A stretch of 64,000 bases of DNA, from positions 46,514,501-46,578,500 of the forward strand of contig NC_071671.1 in assembly GCF_028554725.1 (NCBI RefSeq), in the 5' to 3' direction. This stretch comes from Zeugodacus cucurbitae. Its lineage: Eukaryota; Arthropoda; Insecta; Diptera; Tephritidae. Positions 13,501 to 24,165 of this stretch are shown here, one piece after another; the stretch's first letter is position 1; every line of letters starts with the position of its first letter. The notes beneath the pieces are model-generated. The model was not told the DNA's origin. It was given only the letters and a program-made list of their open reading frames with translations, and made no database searches. A program made the translations under genes and the position numbers.

Positions 13501-14759
13501 ATTTAGTGGCAAGCAACTGCGAACTACTGCAGCTTGGTCATAGAATGCAACAAAAGCTGATTGCCAAGCAGGAGTGTGGACCAAGAGAATATATACTCAG
13601 CTATATATATGTATATGAGAATTGCGTGGCGCAACTATGCCACTAAAGTGTTTTGATGAAGACATTATTATCAGAGACAAGGGCATCATCACGGCAATTT
13701 GGTGCTTTCGAGTTGTACAGTATGGCGGTGGTTGGTAGTTGCAAATTTGTAGGTGTTTGTGTGTTTAGCCATAAATTGTTGTGAATCTACGCTGCAGTAG
13801 CTTAACAGTAGCAAAGAATTGCAGCAACAGCAGCCAATACTGTAAGTTGCCACATATTTATGTGCAACATATACATATTTACATACATATATAAATGTAA
13901 CATACAGACATATGAATATCCGCACATAAGTACCCTCGCTTGCATTTCGCCAACTATGCTGTTGTTGTACATAGTTTGGCAGTCGAGCGCTAAGTCAACG
14001 CCATTCAACACAGCCACCGATTGTTATCCGCAAGCCAAATACAATACATACATACAAACACACAGCCATACATATATAATCCAACATTTAGTAGACAGTG
14101 GCATCGCCGTGAATGCGTGTGGATACGCTTTGTTATTTGCTGTTGCTAACAAAATTATTAACTTGGCATAAATGTTTGGTTGCCGTTATTGTAGCTGCTG
14201 AGTGTTGTTGTTGGTTCTGCTGTTGTGGCTTTTGAAAATTTTGCACGCGCTCATTGCAATGTGCTTTGCTGGCAAATGAATGAATTGCTCGAAGCATTTT
14301 CACATTAAATTTAGCTTACAAACACTTAGACACAACCATTGAACTATACCTATACTCATAGTATAACCAACCACACGAAAAGTGTGGAGAAAAGCGTTTA
14401 GCTGCTGCATTTCACTCGTTGATTTTGCACAAAATATTTGTGGTTTATATGGAAATTAGCGGTTTTTATGCCACGAAACGTGCAGTTATGCCACATTAGG
14501 GGAATGCTGAAAGGTAATTATTTTATATTTTTCGCAATCGGTTTGCTGTTTAGCCAAGCATTAAAAATTTTCCCAATTTCAATTGAATTTTAATTGTTGT
14601 TTGGCATTCATTAGGCGGAAAATTATTACGTTGGAAAGTTATTTAATGATATTTGAATTAGAAGTTCTTAGTATTTTTTGAGAAAATACAGAAAAAAAAT
14701 GTTTATGAGTTTTATGAAGACATATATATTCGGAAATTTTAAACAATTGTGTTTTTAAT
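10598..14759. other. AT-rich non-coding DNA
   Basis: No supported gene. Small frames in both directions lack recognisable domains. Contents worth noting are CAA/TTG-rich stretches at about 13380-13600 and 13790-14060, microsatellite-like CATACATA runs near 13870-14060, and a short tandem duplication of a TGTTTAGTTATATAT unit at about 11519-11550. It looks like intronic or intergenic fly DNA. Confidence 0.5.
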
Positions 14760-15050
14760 GAAGGTTGTTAATATTAGATATCGATAATCTGTTTCCATCT
14801 AGACGGCAACTTCATAATAACAGCAAGCTTTTTTGGGTATCCAGCCTTCTACAGATGGTTTGGTGACTAACTCCCATCTCCTGGGCGATGTCACGAGATG
14901 CCACATACCGGTCTAACTCGATGTCTTCCATGATTTGATCAATATTAGTCGCCACAGTCCTTTGAAATTTCTTAGCGACCCTTGGAAAACCAGCATGAAA
15001 AGCATCGATCTCTCTTAGGTCAGTAACTGTCTCCTTACAGAGCTTCAATT
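14760..15050 (-). pseudogene. mariner remnant related to the element at 2094-3241
   Basis: Two blocks of the same mariner family are joined after a large internal deletion. The first (about 14781-14820) matches the end-proximal non-coding region of the element at 2094-3241 (GATAATCTGTTTCCATCTAG is shared). The second (14850-15048) encodes, on the - strand, a decayed N-terminal region with NIDQIMEDIELDRYVASRDI and AQEMGVSHQTICRRLD, the helix-turn-helix stretch. The catalytic domain is absent and no clear terminal repeats or TA duplications could be assigned, so the boundaries are approximate. Confidence 0.75.
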
Positions 15051-16930
15051 AAAAAGCTAATAGAAAAGTAGGGCTTCGCAAGAAGTGGAAGAAATATTAT
15101 CGTAACCAACTAACTAATTTTCTTACACTCACTACATAAAGAGTTAGTATATACTTTCTGTTCTTATTTTTGATCCGTTCAACAGATTGATGTTCTTGAC
15201 GTTTCTGGGCAATAAAAAGGCCAAAGAAAATGTTGCATGTGTTAAAAAAAGAATATACACATTAAGATTATTTTATACAGAATGGTAACAAAATACATCG
15301 CTTAACCGACGCAGTTGGTTTCCTGTGACTTTTTTCTAAAACAAAAATATCCATTGCTAAGTTTTCGAATTGAATTGAATGTGAGCATACAATTTGTTTT
15401 CTGAAGGAAAGCCATCCCTACTGAGCCTTATAATATCCTGGTTTATGAAGAATTCCATCGAAATCCATTCGGTGCACTTATCATTTTATTATTCAATATT
15501 TTGTCTTTAAAATGGGTTCTCACTCGGTATCATATTTCCAGATTAAAGCGAATAACTAATAACCATTTTAATGGGCAGCTAACCGCAAATGTGCTGTTAA
15601 TGGCTAAAATGGCTAAGAGTCTATAAATTTTAATTGATGGCCAATGTTAAGCAAATGGCGAGGTAATAACCGCGAATGGCCTTTCGGATTTGACTTGAGT
15701 TTTCATACACAATTTTCCAAAGAACTTTTATATGCACAATCAAAACAAAAATTCAATATGCGATAACAGACAATGCACAGACAACGTGAAAAATCAATGT
15801 TTGATGTTGCCACAGCCAAGGCTGATGGCAGGCAACGACGGGCAGCAAGCAGCTTGCCACGCGGACTCTGATGGCACATCAATACCCGATCAATTGATAG
15901 GGGATAGTGGTTGGCCACCGGTCGATTGCTTTTGGGCTGCACACACCTGATGGCCAGCACATTCACTTGCCGATGATGCGAACGTCTATCAATGGCATTG
16001 TAATGAGCGAAGTGGCCACAAGCCACAGTTGCTAATAATAAAAGAAAATAAAAAAATAAGAAAAGAACGTGCTATCTGTATTTGTGTTTACTAAGAACAT
16101 TGCTGTTACTATGAGCAAGTGCATAGTCATGGCTTTTTTTTGCTTTTTTCCGTGCATCAAGCTGCGCATGCGCATGCAACACACTTGCTACACTGCGTGA
16201 CGCATCTAAAAAGTAAGCTGAGTGGCGAAAAGTGAAGACAAATAGAGTAGATTGCGCAAATTGAAAATAAAAATTGCAAAAACTGTAAATAGTGAAGCGC
16301 AGTAGATTAGCAAGCGTTGTGTGGCAAGCAACTACTGTGGGTACACTTCTTGTGCAATTTGTGCCAAGCAAAAGAGGGCAACCTAATAATAATGAAGCAC
16401 AGGCAGTCGGCAGCAGTCAGCAGACACTAACTGTCTGCCACGCTGACTGACGGATGGCCTGACTGTTTGACTGACGTGCTGAGTAAATGCTTGCCACAGC
16501 CCAAACAGTGTGCAGTTGCAACATTCATTGCAAATACGGAAGCACCGGCTTATAGTTTTAGTTTAGCAACAAAGTACACACTCTTGACCGGTGTTGCCAC
16601 TGTGTACATGCAAATATAAACTTACATATGTGTATAACTGTTTGTACATATTTGTTTTTTCATACATATGTATATTGCAATATGAACACTCTACTTTATT
16701 TCGTTTACCTAAGATTAGAACATTATTTGCAAGCTAGCCAATGGAGATGGATGGAGGACTATGTTAAGGAAGCTTTACAGTTGTTTGGAGGAATCAAATT
16801 AGTCTATATTGAGATTTGATTCCACTGAAACTTGTGTTCCTTCTAATCTTTTTGCGTTGTTTAAGAATTTGTATTGATTTTCAGACGTTATGACAAAAAC
16901 AATGTTTATAAAATAGTAGTTGAACAGTAA
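15051..16930. other. non-coding DNA
   Basis: No gene supported. Small frames here (for example on both strands around 15700-16370) have no recognisable domain and overlap one another on opposite strands, which suggests chance. A patch at about 16400-16500 is rich in CTGACTG-like repeats. Confidence 0.5.
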
Positions 16931-16963
16931 TAGTACGAGAGCCCACGACCAAAATTTTTGTCT

Positions 16964-17460
16964 CATAGCAATACGGCCAAAACCGCATCAAATCGATAGA
17001 TGCGATTATCTTGAACTCGAAAATACCAATATCAGACATTTTCCGCGTAGCGTTTGATCTGACCGAATTTTCAAAATTGTCAAAGAATTTTACCGAACTG
17101 CATCATAGCAATATGTCTGATTTGCAGACTGTAGTTGAATGATAGTTCTGAGATACCGGAAACATATTTTTCAGACGTTAGTGGTGTAGCGCAAACCCGT
17201 AAAATAACTTACAAAAATAAAAAATGAGACAAAAAAAATGTCTCATAGCAATACGTCTGAAAATCCTTTTTATTAGTAAATTTGGTTATTTGATGCGAAC
17301 AAAACAATTTTCAGACGAAAATGTGAACGCATTCAATTTTGAGACCGTTTTGAAAATGTTAACAAATTTTACGGATCGGTATCATAGCAATATGTCTGAA
17401 AATTGTTGGACATGATAAAATAAGTTGTCCACATGTGCAAAAAATTTATATCAGACAAAT
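16964..17460 (+). repeat. left subterminal array, ~140-bp period
   Basis: The motif CATAGCAATA starts at 16964, 17104, 17244 and 17383 (spacing 140, 140, 139). TCAGAC starts at 17032, 17171, 17311 and 17451 (spacing 139, 140, 140), and its complement GTCTGA starts at 17115, 17255 and 17394. Units alternate in detail: those at 16961 and 17241 start GTCTCATAGC, while those at 17101 and 17381 have ATCATAGC. A ~280-bp higher-order unit has therefore probably been duplicated. Subterminal arrays of this kind usually bind the transposase; that function is inferred here. Confidence 0.85.
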
Positions 17461-17715
17461 TAAGTGTAGCACCTTCTCTATCAGACAACTTTTCGATACC
17501 CAGATATCATTTAAAAATCGTATTGAGGCATCTTGAATTTTCTGTTACAAATCAATGAATACGTTGCGACCCTGAATTTATTAGATGATAATTAACAAAG
17601 AATTTACCCGAAACCGTAACATTGCAGTTGAAGGACTGAAATAAATCGCACAAAAGGAAACTAGGATGAAGTTGAAAAAAAACGCTATATTTAAGGTTAC
17701 AAAATATTCTCGTAT

Positions 17716-18752
17716 TCAATCGCTGTCGGATTCGGAATCGTCGTCTTCAAAATCACTCTCGACGTCGCTCAGGAGCTCTTCAACGTCCTCTTCTGTAAAA
17801 TAAACATCTTTAGTGAAAATCACGAACTTATTTATGAAATTAACAGCAAAAGCCATGTAAGCCAAAATAACGTTGCTCAACTCAGGTAGTTGGTTGCCAG
17901 AGAACCACGAAAACTGAAATCGTCCCTCGTCTTCATACCATCCGCAGTCTGCAGGGTTCAGTTCGGTTGGCGTTTTGGTATGAGCTTTGCTCCAGACTTG
18001 TGCAATATATTTTGTTCGTAATAAATGTTTCTCCAATTCCGTTTTGCATGGTGGTAGATTGCAGGCGTCGTAATTGGATAACTGAAGATTCAGAGTTGTC
18101 GAAGCCTCGGCGTTTTTAATTTTATATGTCATCGAAAAAATGTTGAGTCGAGCTAAATCGACGTTATTAATTTTTTTTCGTTGTACAATCTGCACGTGAA
18201 TTCTTCCAAAACGGGGAATACCTTGTCACTATCAGAAGTATAGCTGCCCAAATCACCGAAAGCTTCTTGATAGCGTTTCGAATTTTTTAGCATCGTCAAT
18301 GGTCTTTTTTTACCCTTGCGATATAACGCGGGATTATAATCGCAGCCGGTCATTGCATGAAAAGCAGGTAAAGATTTTGCCAGAGTGGATCCCAATGTCT
18401 CGTATAAACGTGAAACATCAATGTAACGCCGGGAATTGCCAACACCAACATCCATAGAAATTTGGACGCCACTTTCTACAAATTCCATATTTCCGAGCAT
18501 TATTATTAATATATCGGTGTCTGAACATCGAATCGTTACTTTACCCCGTTGTTTCATTTGGCAGACATGGTAAACGATCTTCGTATCTGCCTCTTCGTGT
18601 TCTTTGCAAGTTAAATCTTCGTTGATTGTTTGGATAACTAAACCATCTTTCACCGAATATTCATAACAATAATAATATAAGTGAGCGAGTGGAGGAGTAA
18701 AACAGTGTGTTCTATGATATCTGTAATCTGTCAAAGTACTTATAATAGACAA
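17716..18752 (-). pseudogene. PIN/FEN1-like nuclease-type transposon protein, frameshifted
   Basis: Two overlapping - strand frames (18752-18153, 199 codons; 18195-17716, 159 codons) form one protein broken by a frameshift in an A8 run (T8 on the + strand at 18171-18178). The first holds, in order, EEADTKIVYHV (about residue 53), RCSDTDILIIML (about 75) and LPAFHAMTGCDYN followed by GKKRPLTMLK (about 128). The spacing of acidic residues and the GCD-then-K block recall FEN1/XPG-type PIN nucleases. The second carries LPPCKTELEKHLLRT and AQVWSKAH, CGWYEDEGRFQFSWF, and an acidic tail of Asp/Glu/Ser. Proteins of this architecture are common in animal genomes, often unannotated. An N-terminal portion is probably missing. 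Function in transposition is inferred from its position between the repeat arrays. Confidence 0.7.
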
Positions 18753-18857
18753 GGGAGATTCTTGAATATCTATGAAGGCTGTAAATTAAAAAAAAAAAAC
18801 ATTTAACAGAGGCGTCGGTCAGGCGACTCCGAAACGTTATTTTCGTTTTTGGGAGTA

Positions 18858-19229
18858 TATGCTACACTTAAAGTGTCTGAAAACAGGTTTTTGGTAATCC
18901 TGGCAGCAATACGAAAAGTTGAAAAAAAAAAAATTATCCGTATTGCTATGATACAGGTCGGCTAAATTTGTTGACATTTTCAAAAATGCGCTCAGGCTAT
19001 ATGCTACGCCTAAAATGTCTGAAAACAAAATTTTACGTAATACAATTATAAAATCTATGTACATTTTCACTATCAGACGTATTGCTATAATACCGACTGT
19101 CTTTTTTTACTGACACAGCAGAAATGGCCTCCCACGCAGTTGCAACACTTTCGACCGTTACTACACGCCTAGTCGGGTTCAGAATCATACAATCTAACAA
19201 TTTTTTATGTTTTTTGCCGTATTGCTATG
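18858..19229 (-). repeat. right subterminal array, mirror of the left array
   Basis: The inverse motif TATTGCTATG (with one variant) lies at 18941-18950, 19080-19089 and 19220-19229, spacing 139 and 140. A second shared block, ATATGCTAC(A/G)C followed by GTCTGAAAAC, recurs at about 18858 and 18998, also 140 bp apart. Orientation is opposite to the left array, so the element is symmetrical about its coding region. Confidence 0.82.
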
Positions 19230-19264
19230 AGACATGGTTTTGGTCGTGGGCTCTCGTACTATAA

Positions 19265-19806
19265 AGAGTTTTAGCTTCCTTGCAATCCTGATTTAGGTGA
19301 CTTATTCCTCACATTTTTTTTTTATTTTTTTTCCCGCAAACTGTTCAAAATTTAGTAAGATTTTGTATTTAAATATACCAATTAAGTGAAGTTTCCTCAC
19401 TTAAGAACATTTTAAAATAATAAATAAACTCCGCGTGGTCGGAAGGTAGGAAAAATTTAGGAGGAACAATTATAAGAATACTCCTATTATATATCGATAC
19501 TAGACCACGTATAGCTGGCAAGAGGCTAGTACCTATCGCGAGTCGCTAGTCGCCACTTTTTTATATTTGTATAGTATACAGAAGTATTAAAATCAGACTG
19601 ATAAAGACTATTTACCAACAATATTTTTCGGGTCTTTTGCTCAAATACGTCGAATATTAGCCGCAATTGATTATTTTAAAATTTATAAACCATAAAAGAA
19701 TTCAATTTTAACTTAACATCGGCGCAAACTAAAACATCAAGGTATCACAATATGAATGATGTAAATGACGGAACAAGTTTTCCAATAATTTTCATAAAGC
19801 GCTATA
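19265..19806. other. non-coding spacer
   Basis: About 540 bp of AT-rich DNA between two transposons. No gene or repeat recognised. Confidence 0.55.
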
Positions 19807-19814
19807 TCAGGAAC

Positions 19815-20620
19815 TTTTTCTTCTTCTTGACTGGCGTAGAAACCGCTTAAGCGGTTATAGCCGAGTCCACAACAGCGCGCACGCATCTCTCCTTTTGGCA
19901 GTTTGGCGCCAATTGGTAATACCAAGTGAAGACAGGTCCTTCTCCACCTAGCCCTTCCATCGGAGTGGAGGTCTCCCTCTACGAAATTATCTACAACTTC
20001 AAAGTTATGACTGTCAACAGTGACGTGGGAGCCAAGACGCGAATGCGCTGACTGTTTGTTTGATGACAGGAGATATTTCATCTTGTCCTCGTTCACCACC
20101 AGACCCATTCGCTTCGCTTCCTTATCCAGGCGGGAAAAAGCAGAACTAACGGCGCGGGTGTTGTTTCTAATGATATCGATATCATCGGCGTACGCCAGTA
20201 GCTGTACACTTTTATAAAAAATTGTACATTCTCTGTTTAGCTTTGCGGCTCGTACTATTTTTTCCAGCATCAGGTTAAAGAAGTCACACGATAGAGAGTC
20301 ACCTTGTCTGAAACCTCGTTTGGTATCGAACGGCTCGGAGAGGTCCTTCCCGATCCTGACGGAGCTTATGGTGTTGCTCAACGTCAGCTTACACAGCCGT
20401 ATTAGTTTTGCGGGAATACCTAATTCAGACATCGCGGCATAAAGGCAGCTCCTTTTCGTGCTGCCGAAAGCAGCTTTAAAGTCGACATATAGATGACGCG
20501 TGTCGATCCTCTTTTCACGGGTCTTATCCAAGATATGGCGAATATCTGGTCAGTTGTTGATTTTCCAGGTCTAAAGCCACATTGATAAGGTAAAATCAGT
20601 TTGTTGACGGTGGGCTTTAG
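19815..20620 (-). mobile_element. RTE copy, 5'-truncated with an internal deletion and a different 3' tail
   Basis: This 806-bp insertion is flanked by an 8-bp duplication, TCAGGAAC, at 19807-19814 and 20621-20628. Its 3' end (- strand) finishes in a GAA-type tail (AGTCAAGAAGAAGAAAAAG), unlike the CATA tail of the copies at 8728 and 43600, and the adjoining 3' sequence is diverged. It therefore represents another subfamily. An internal deletion joins the 3' region (to about 19980) directly to the reverse-transcriptase part, removing several hundred bases. It is truncated at the 5' end within the fingers region. Confidence 0.88.
19980..20620 (-). pseudogene. RTE reverse-transcriptase fragment
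   Basis: On the - strand the fragment reads, from about 20531, REKRIDTRHLYVDFKAAFGS, then GFRQGDSLSCDFFNLML and LLAYADDIDII, followed by the QSAHSRLGSHVTVDSHNF block. The palm region with YADD is thus readable. After the internal deletion the frame runs into unrelated 3' sequence (from about 19980 down), so the C-terminal domain is lost and replaced by a nonsense tail. It is non-functional. Confidence 0.88.
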
Positions 20621-20628
20621 TCAGGAAC

Positions 20629-21591
20629 GGCTCCTCTAAAGAAGTAGTTGAAGCTATCTTTGAAGCTTATTAAATAATCGATTAGATGCTATCTCTTTTA
20701 TGCGTAGAGCAGTGACCATTAATTTTAACTGATTTTAATATTAATGAGTGGTTTGTATATTTTGAAACAGTCTTCAACTATAATTTCACTTCAAATATAA
20801 TTGTTTAAATTAACCCAGATTAAATAAATTAAATTAACTCGCTTTTATATCAAGAAGGATACTATCAGGGTTACTATTTCATACTCACTAAAGTAATTTT
20901 ACTAAAAAAAATTCAGCTTTTTGCAAAGAGAAAAAAATCTAAACAACGACGAGTTTGTTACCATAAGAATGGCGACCAACAAATGGAGCAAACGTTTTGG
21001 TAACAACAAAAACTGAGAATGTGACAACAAATCTCGGTCAATAGCGAATTTCACACATAAATTTTAACCAAACATAATTTATTTAGGTGCAACACACCGA
21101 AAAGAGTTTACAAAAAATCAATGAATGAACCAACAGTGACAATAAACAGAAGCAGCAGCAGGACAAAGGCGCATAAATACAACGATATAATTATACGAAA
21201 AACAAAGCAGGCAACTGGGCAACAACAAGAAAGTCGAAATGTAAAAAGTACAAAATAAAGAAATAAACACAAAATAACAACAAGAAGAGAAGAGGACGAT
21301 AACTTTACTTGTTTGAAAATGAAAAGAAAAACATAAAAGTTGGCAAGAACTAAAAACTAAAGCTTTAAGACAACAAATAAAAGAAAAAAGTTAAAATAAC
21401 AAAACAACAACTAAAACAAAGTCAGCTAAAGAAGCGCAGAGAAAAAACTTGCAACAGTAATTGCTGATATACCTGCAACACAACCAAATTACTATAGCAA
21501 CAAGCAACAACAGCAATAAAAATCAGCAATAACAACACCAACAAGTACCTACATACACACACGAGCGCACTGAGCACCCTGCATAGACAAC
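20629..21591 (+). other. probable 5' leader and upstream region of the host exon
   Basis: From about 20940 the sequence becomes strongly A-rich with many CAACAA, AAGAAA and AACAAC runs. This is typical of long 5' untranslated regions in flies. No initiator or TATA element could be fixed, so the transcription start is unknown and upstream untranslated exons are possible. An in-frame TGA at 21571-21573, seven codons before the ATG at 21592, closes the frame upstream and supports that start. Confidence 0.4.
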
Positions 21592-22877
21592 ATGGAGAAC
21601 ATGTCATCATCAATTGAACCGGTGCCGGTGGTGCCGCGCACCGCCAATTTGCTGGCATGCAAACAATGGTGGCGCGTCTGCTTCTTATATGGCGACCAGC
21701 AGAAGTACTACCGCCAAGTCTACAGCAAAGCGGCGGCGCAACGGTTGGCGCTCTCCACTGGCGGCACGCTAACCACCGGTGGCTTTCCAACGGACAACGA
21801 CAACGATAATGACAACGAAAATGAGACGCACAGTGGCAAGGACAGCGGCTGTAGTGGCAGCATGCAGACCGCGGACTATGATACGGTGGCTGGCGATTTT
21901 ATCGAAACGCAATTAGACGACGCAGATGCTAACGAAATAACAGCAACAACAACATCAATTACAGATACTACCTTAGCAGATGCGATCAACAGCAGCGATA
22001 TGGTTAAAAACCATAATCAGGAGTTGAACAAACTGACAGCCACCAAGAAGAAGAAGAAACAGAAGGCTAAAGAAGGTGACGAGCAAGCGCCAGCAGTGGC
22101 ACTCTTTCCTTCCAAATATCAGACAACGAATGTCAATGCGACCGAGTCACCAGCAACGAATACGCTCTTCAATACAACTAGCCGAGGAAAAAAGTTGCTG
22201 CGCTCGCTGCGTGTGCACGTCGGGAAGAGTCGGCATAAAGGGGCGTCGGACACGCACGAACAGCCCGAAAGCGAAGCCACTAAAGGTAATGCCAAAGTCA
22301 CTGTGCTCGACGACCCATTCCTTTTCGGCATTGACGCCGATCATTTGGGTGATTTGGTGCGCGGCAAGCAATATGCGCCAAACACCACCGAACACATTTC
22401 CAAATATTATAATACTTATCTGGAACAAGAGCAGCTCGCGTTGGATGCGCATGGCGATGCGCAGTTGGATTTCGGTCAACATTTGTCTACTGGTCCCTCA
22501 ACACCCGTGCAATACGGTTCCATGTCGCATGAGCCGGACGCGGAGCCAAAGCCGGCGTTGCCACCGAAAAAGAAGAAGCAGAGTAATTATGAGTCTCTAA
22601 GTGGTTTAATGAATGGTGGTGGTCTCGTTGATGGGGGCACCTCCGAACTGCAGTTGAATGAGAGTGATTTGCAATTTTTGAATTTGAATATGCGCAATCG
22701 CAGTTTGCCGCGCAGCATGAAACCGTTCAAGGATGTGCCGACCGACATTAGTTTCACATTCACGGAGGCGAATGGTGATGCTGCGTCACCACCACGTGCA
22801 GCGCCGTTGCAGAAGAGCGCCACCTGTGAGCGTGATATGAATTTGGTTGCGCATTTGAAGCGAGAGGAGAGCGATGA
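21592..22877 (+). CDS. first coding exon of an unrecognised host protein (428 codons, continues by splicing)
   Basis: This is the only convincing host coding sequence in the window. The ATG has a good fly context (ACAACATGG) and an in-frame TGA 21 bp upstream. Codon use and GC content are clearly higher than in the surroundings. The N-terminus has an aromatic, basic stretch, CKQWWRVCFLYGDQQKYYRQ (residues 23-42), faintly like the start of a PH-type fold. Then come an Asn/Asp-rich acidic segment (about 67-78), a Lys-rich run (about 152-157), a basic KKLLRSLRVHVGKSRHK segment (about 199-215), and PALPPKKKK (321-329). The last matches the P-x-L-P-x-K consensus bound by Crk-type SH3 domains, best known in the Rap exchange factor C3G. 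The frame meets TAA at once after GATGAG, but GTAAGT at 22878 is a consensus donor, so I read this as an exon with about 428 residues plus two bases. No membrane segment or signal peptide. I cannot name the protein. Confidence 0.8.
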
Positions 22878-22883
22878 GTAAGT
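22878..22883 (+). other. 5' splice donor GTAAGT of the host exon
   Basis: GATGA/GTAAGT at the end of the open frame matches the donor consensus exactly in the intron positions. The coding composition stops here and AT-rich sequence follows. The alternative, that the protein simply ends at the overlapping TAA (22879-22881), cannot be excluded. The coincidence of the stop with a perfect donor, and the ratchet-type site downstream, favour splicing. Confidence 0.7.
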
Positions 22884-22957
22884 TTTAGTGTTTAAGTTTT
22901 GTACCGTATATTGTTCAGAAAATATTTATATGCTTAATATAACAATTTTTTTATTTT

Positions 22958-23095
22958 AAAGTTGCTCTTTTTCATAACTGTTACTTGATTTATACTCAAT
23001 TTTCTTTGTCACTTCTTAATGAACAGAAAGAGGTCAAAAACTGAGTTTCTCTACTGGAATTTATTTGAGCCAGTTTCGAGACAATTTCTCAAATT
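22958..23095 (+). mobile_element. small mariner fragment (MNRLTLEQR-type family)
   Basis: The sequence GCTCTTTTTCATAACTGTTA then CTTGATTTATACTC and AATGAACAGAA resembles the better preserved segment at 52437-52530, which runs into ATGAACAGACTTACTCTGGA (Met-Asn-Arg-Leu-Thr-Leu). The following CTGGAATTTATTTGAGCCAG also resembles the reversed copy at 55740-55940. Only the 5' leader and the edges survive, and no terminal repeats were fixed. Confidence 0.5.
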
Positions 23096-24009
23096 TTGAG
23101 TAAAAAAATATTTAACGTCATGTTGACAAAAGTTATATGAATTTAGTCCGCAGGAATACATGCATCTAAGTTCGAGTTCATACATGGAACTCATTCCGTT
23201 TATGCGGACAACCCATGTCCGTCATTTTCAAACTTTTCGTATCCCAACGAAATATTATGAACAAGAAAACAAAATTTGTTATCCGTACGTATTCTCTTCC
23301 ACAAACAACGAGTTGCCGTAACAAAAGTATACTCGTATGAACAGGTTTTACTCGCAGTAAATAAACATCGAACCTTGAGGCTAGGTGGGTTTCATGTATC
23401 CAAAAAAAGAATTTATTTTTGCTTATTTTTTTATATATTATACATATCAAGGATACATATTTACGCCAAATTTGTATACATTTTTTATTCAAAATTTTCG
23501 AAAACTCAACCGTAATACCTCATCTTCTTTGACGTCTAAAAAAAATACTCATGACATGGACAGCATAACTCATTATTGGTTCATGGTTCTTTCAAAGGAT
23601 CTATCTGTTAGAATATTACTCAAATCGATTTGAAAGAATAGGAGAAGATTTTAATCATACATGTTGTACTATTTAATAAGATAAACAAAGAAGAAAAAGT
23701 TCAATTAGGTAAAGTTTGAGATATAAATTCACCAGTCCGTGCACCATTTTAGATATAATTATTTGACAAATTTCGAAAATGTCAATACTGATGAAACTAT
23801 TTTTCTAAAACAATTCTAATTCACTTCCGTCCCCTTCTGTAACTATATTTTCTAACATAGTATAAAACTTTTGTTGCTTTGATTGACACATTAAAAAAGA
23901 TATTGAATAATTTTTCGAAATTGTAATTCATTTACAAATGTATTTGTATACAATAATGTTAAACGCACTTGAAGGAACATCGTAATGAACTTATAAATTA
24001 AAATTTTTA

Positions 24010-24165
24010 TTTTTTTGTGATCTTCAACATCATAATTTGTCTACATGATATTGTTGACATATCAATTTGTCATCTCTGATCTGCTGATCTTTCATTTAAC
24101 AACAGTTCTTTGAGTTTGTTCATATCAAAAAACTCCAACATATGTTAAAGAAGATCACAAAAAAA
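24010..24165. repeat. 156-bp unit with 15-bp perfect inverted repeats
   Basis: TTTTTTTGTGATCTT at 24010-24024 is the exact inverse of AAGATCACAAAAAAA at 24151-24165, and AACAT/ATGTT pair just inside. It could form a hairpin in RNA, or it could be a small MITE. No target duplication is obvious. Confidence 0.6.

Larger units (their letters stand above)
16931..19261 (-). mobile_element. DNA transposon with PIN/FEN1-like nuclease ORF and mirrored 140-bp repeat arrays
   Basis: This 2331-bp element has long terminal inverted repeats. Both ends begin TAGTACGAGAGCCCACGA and stay identical for 24 bp; after a 3-5 bp mismatch, GTCTCATAGCAATACGGC is shared, for about 48 bp in total. A TAA flanks both ends (16928-16930 and 19262-19264). 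A 2-bp TA duplication with slightly shorter ends fits equally well. Inside each end is an array of ~140-bp units carrying CATAGCAATA and TCAGAC/GTCTGA motifs, the right array inverted relative to the left. A broken protein gene lies between the arrays on the - strand. The superfamily is not certain. Academ elements, which have 3-4 bp target duplications and are reported to carry an XPG-like nuclease, are my best guess. Confidence 0.85.

Noticed and set aside
22879..22881. TAA as the true end of the host protein
   Set aside because: It coincides with a perfect GTAAGT donor and coding composition ends there. A downstream recursive splice site supports splicing, though a 429-residue single-exon protein is not formally excluded.
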